DNA from: Pantoea sp. WMus005
GTDB lineage: Bacteria > Pseudomonadota > Gammaproteobacteria > Enterobacterales > Enterobacteriaceae
DNA length: 64,000 nt
Assembly: GCF_013415305.1 (NCBI RefSeq)
Contig: NZ_JACBXU010000002.1
Location: 62,001-126,000 of the forward strand
Direction of reading: 5' to 3'
Numbering within the stretch: position 1 is the first letter of the stretch; every line of letters begins with the position of its first letter. The notes beneath the pieces were generated by a model. The model did not search any database. It saw only the letters and a program-made list of their open reading frames with translations, and was not told the origin of the DNA. The translations under genes and the position numbers were made by a program. Of the stretch, positions 63,860 to 64,000 are shown in pieces.

Positions 63860-64000
63860 TTAAGGTTGCTGTTCTTCATTGAAGGTCACGCCAATCTGCT
63901 GCCTGACGTTGTCCATCGCAGCCAGGGTGATAATCGCCTGGTCAAGTGGATGGACAGGCGAATCGATCAGACTCTGGCCGATACACCAGGCGAAGTGGTT
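63860..64000 (-). CDS. C-terminal 46 residues of an upstream gene in the isomerase operon
   Basis: An open frame enters from the window end and stops at TAA 63860-63862. The visible sequence (HFAWCIGQSLIDSPVHPLDQ... and ending NEEQQP) is too short to place firmly. In such operons the gene before the isomerase is often a Gfo/Idh/MocA oxidoreductase, and a helix-rich end like this would fit, but that is inference. Confidence 0.5.
   Translation of the reverse strand, partial: NHFAWCIGQSLIDSPVHPLDQAIITLAAMDNVRQQIGVTFNEEQQP

Noticed and set aside
1..64000. tRNA, rRNA, CRISPR array or intact insertion sequence
   Set aside because: No cloverleaf-like tRNA, rRNA segment, regular spacer-repeat array or transposase motif was found on reading the window.

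Overview
The window looks like chromosome of an enterobacterium of the Erwiniaceae, most likely Pantoea or a close relative. Proteins read as close counterparts of E. coli ActP, YjcH, Acs, GltP, MurQ, MurP, Aer, SbmA, Tsx, Gcd, AbgRABT and YghU, with GC-rich codon use. The genus is an inference from gene content: PQQ glucose dehydrogenase plus a three-subunit gluconate dehydrogenase, and no nrf operon between acs and gltP. No rRNA, tRNA, CRISPR array or intact transposase was found.

Layout. 1-3.7 kb: 3' end of a YjcE-type Na+/H+ antiporter, a LysR regulator divergent from a cidA/cidB-type pair, and a YfaZ-type porin. 3.8-9.8 kb: acs-yjcH-actP acetate operon and divergent gltP. 10.1-12.6 kb: murQ-murP without murR. 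12.6-18.4 kb: aer behind a probable sigma-28 promoter, an AraC regulator divergent from a NepI-like exporter, a DUF1471 peptide, and sbmA. 18.5-23.9 kb: gluconate 2-dehydrogenase operon behind a perfect GntR-like palindrome, then an MFS transporter. 24.3-27.8 kb: a low-GC insert with a two-domain peptidoglycan hydrolase and a probable immunity protein, bounded by two copies of the last ~100 bp of abgT. 27.7-33.1 kb: abgA-abgB-abgT and abgR. 33.2-36.9 kb: a VOC protein, tsx, and a QseBC-like two-component system. 37.4-38.1 kb: an AT-rich cassette with a probable class II microcin and its immunity peptide. 38.4-46.1 kb: regulators, MFS exporters, gcd and a degenerate EAL protein. 46.1-47.9 kb: a second toxin/immunity-like pair between two diverged ~100-bp repeats. 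47.9-58.2 kb: a carbohydrate island (oxidoreductase, sugar kinase, ROK repressor, ABC transporter, acetyltransferase, GH28 hydrolase). 58.2-64 kb: a DmlA-like dehydrogenase with its LysR regulator, a YncE-like lipoprotein behind a Fur-box-like site, DUF1330, yghU, and a sugar isomerase operon cut by the window end.

How the genes fit together. Gcd oxidises periplasmic glucose to gluconate, and the Tat-exported dehydrogenase with its cytochrome can take gluconate to 2-ketogluconate. Acs/ActP, GltP, MurPQ, AbgABT and the ABC island are scavenging systems. Three small foreign-looking modules (24.4-27.6, 37.2-38.1 and 46.2-47.7 kb) share the pattern of a candidate antibacterial protein followed by a small secreted or membrane protein. 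They are the most novel content, and the microcin candidate is the strongest.
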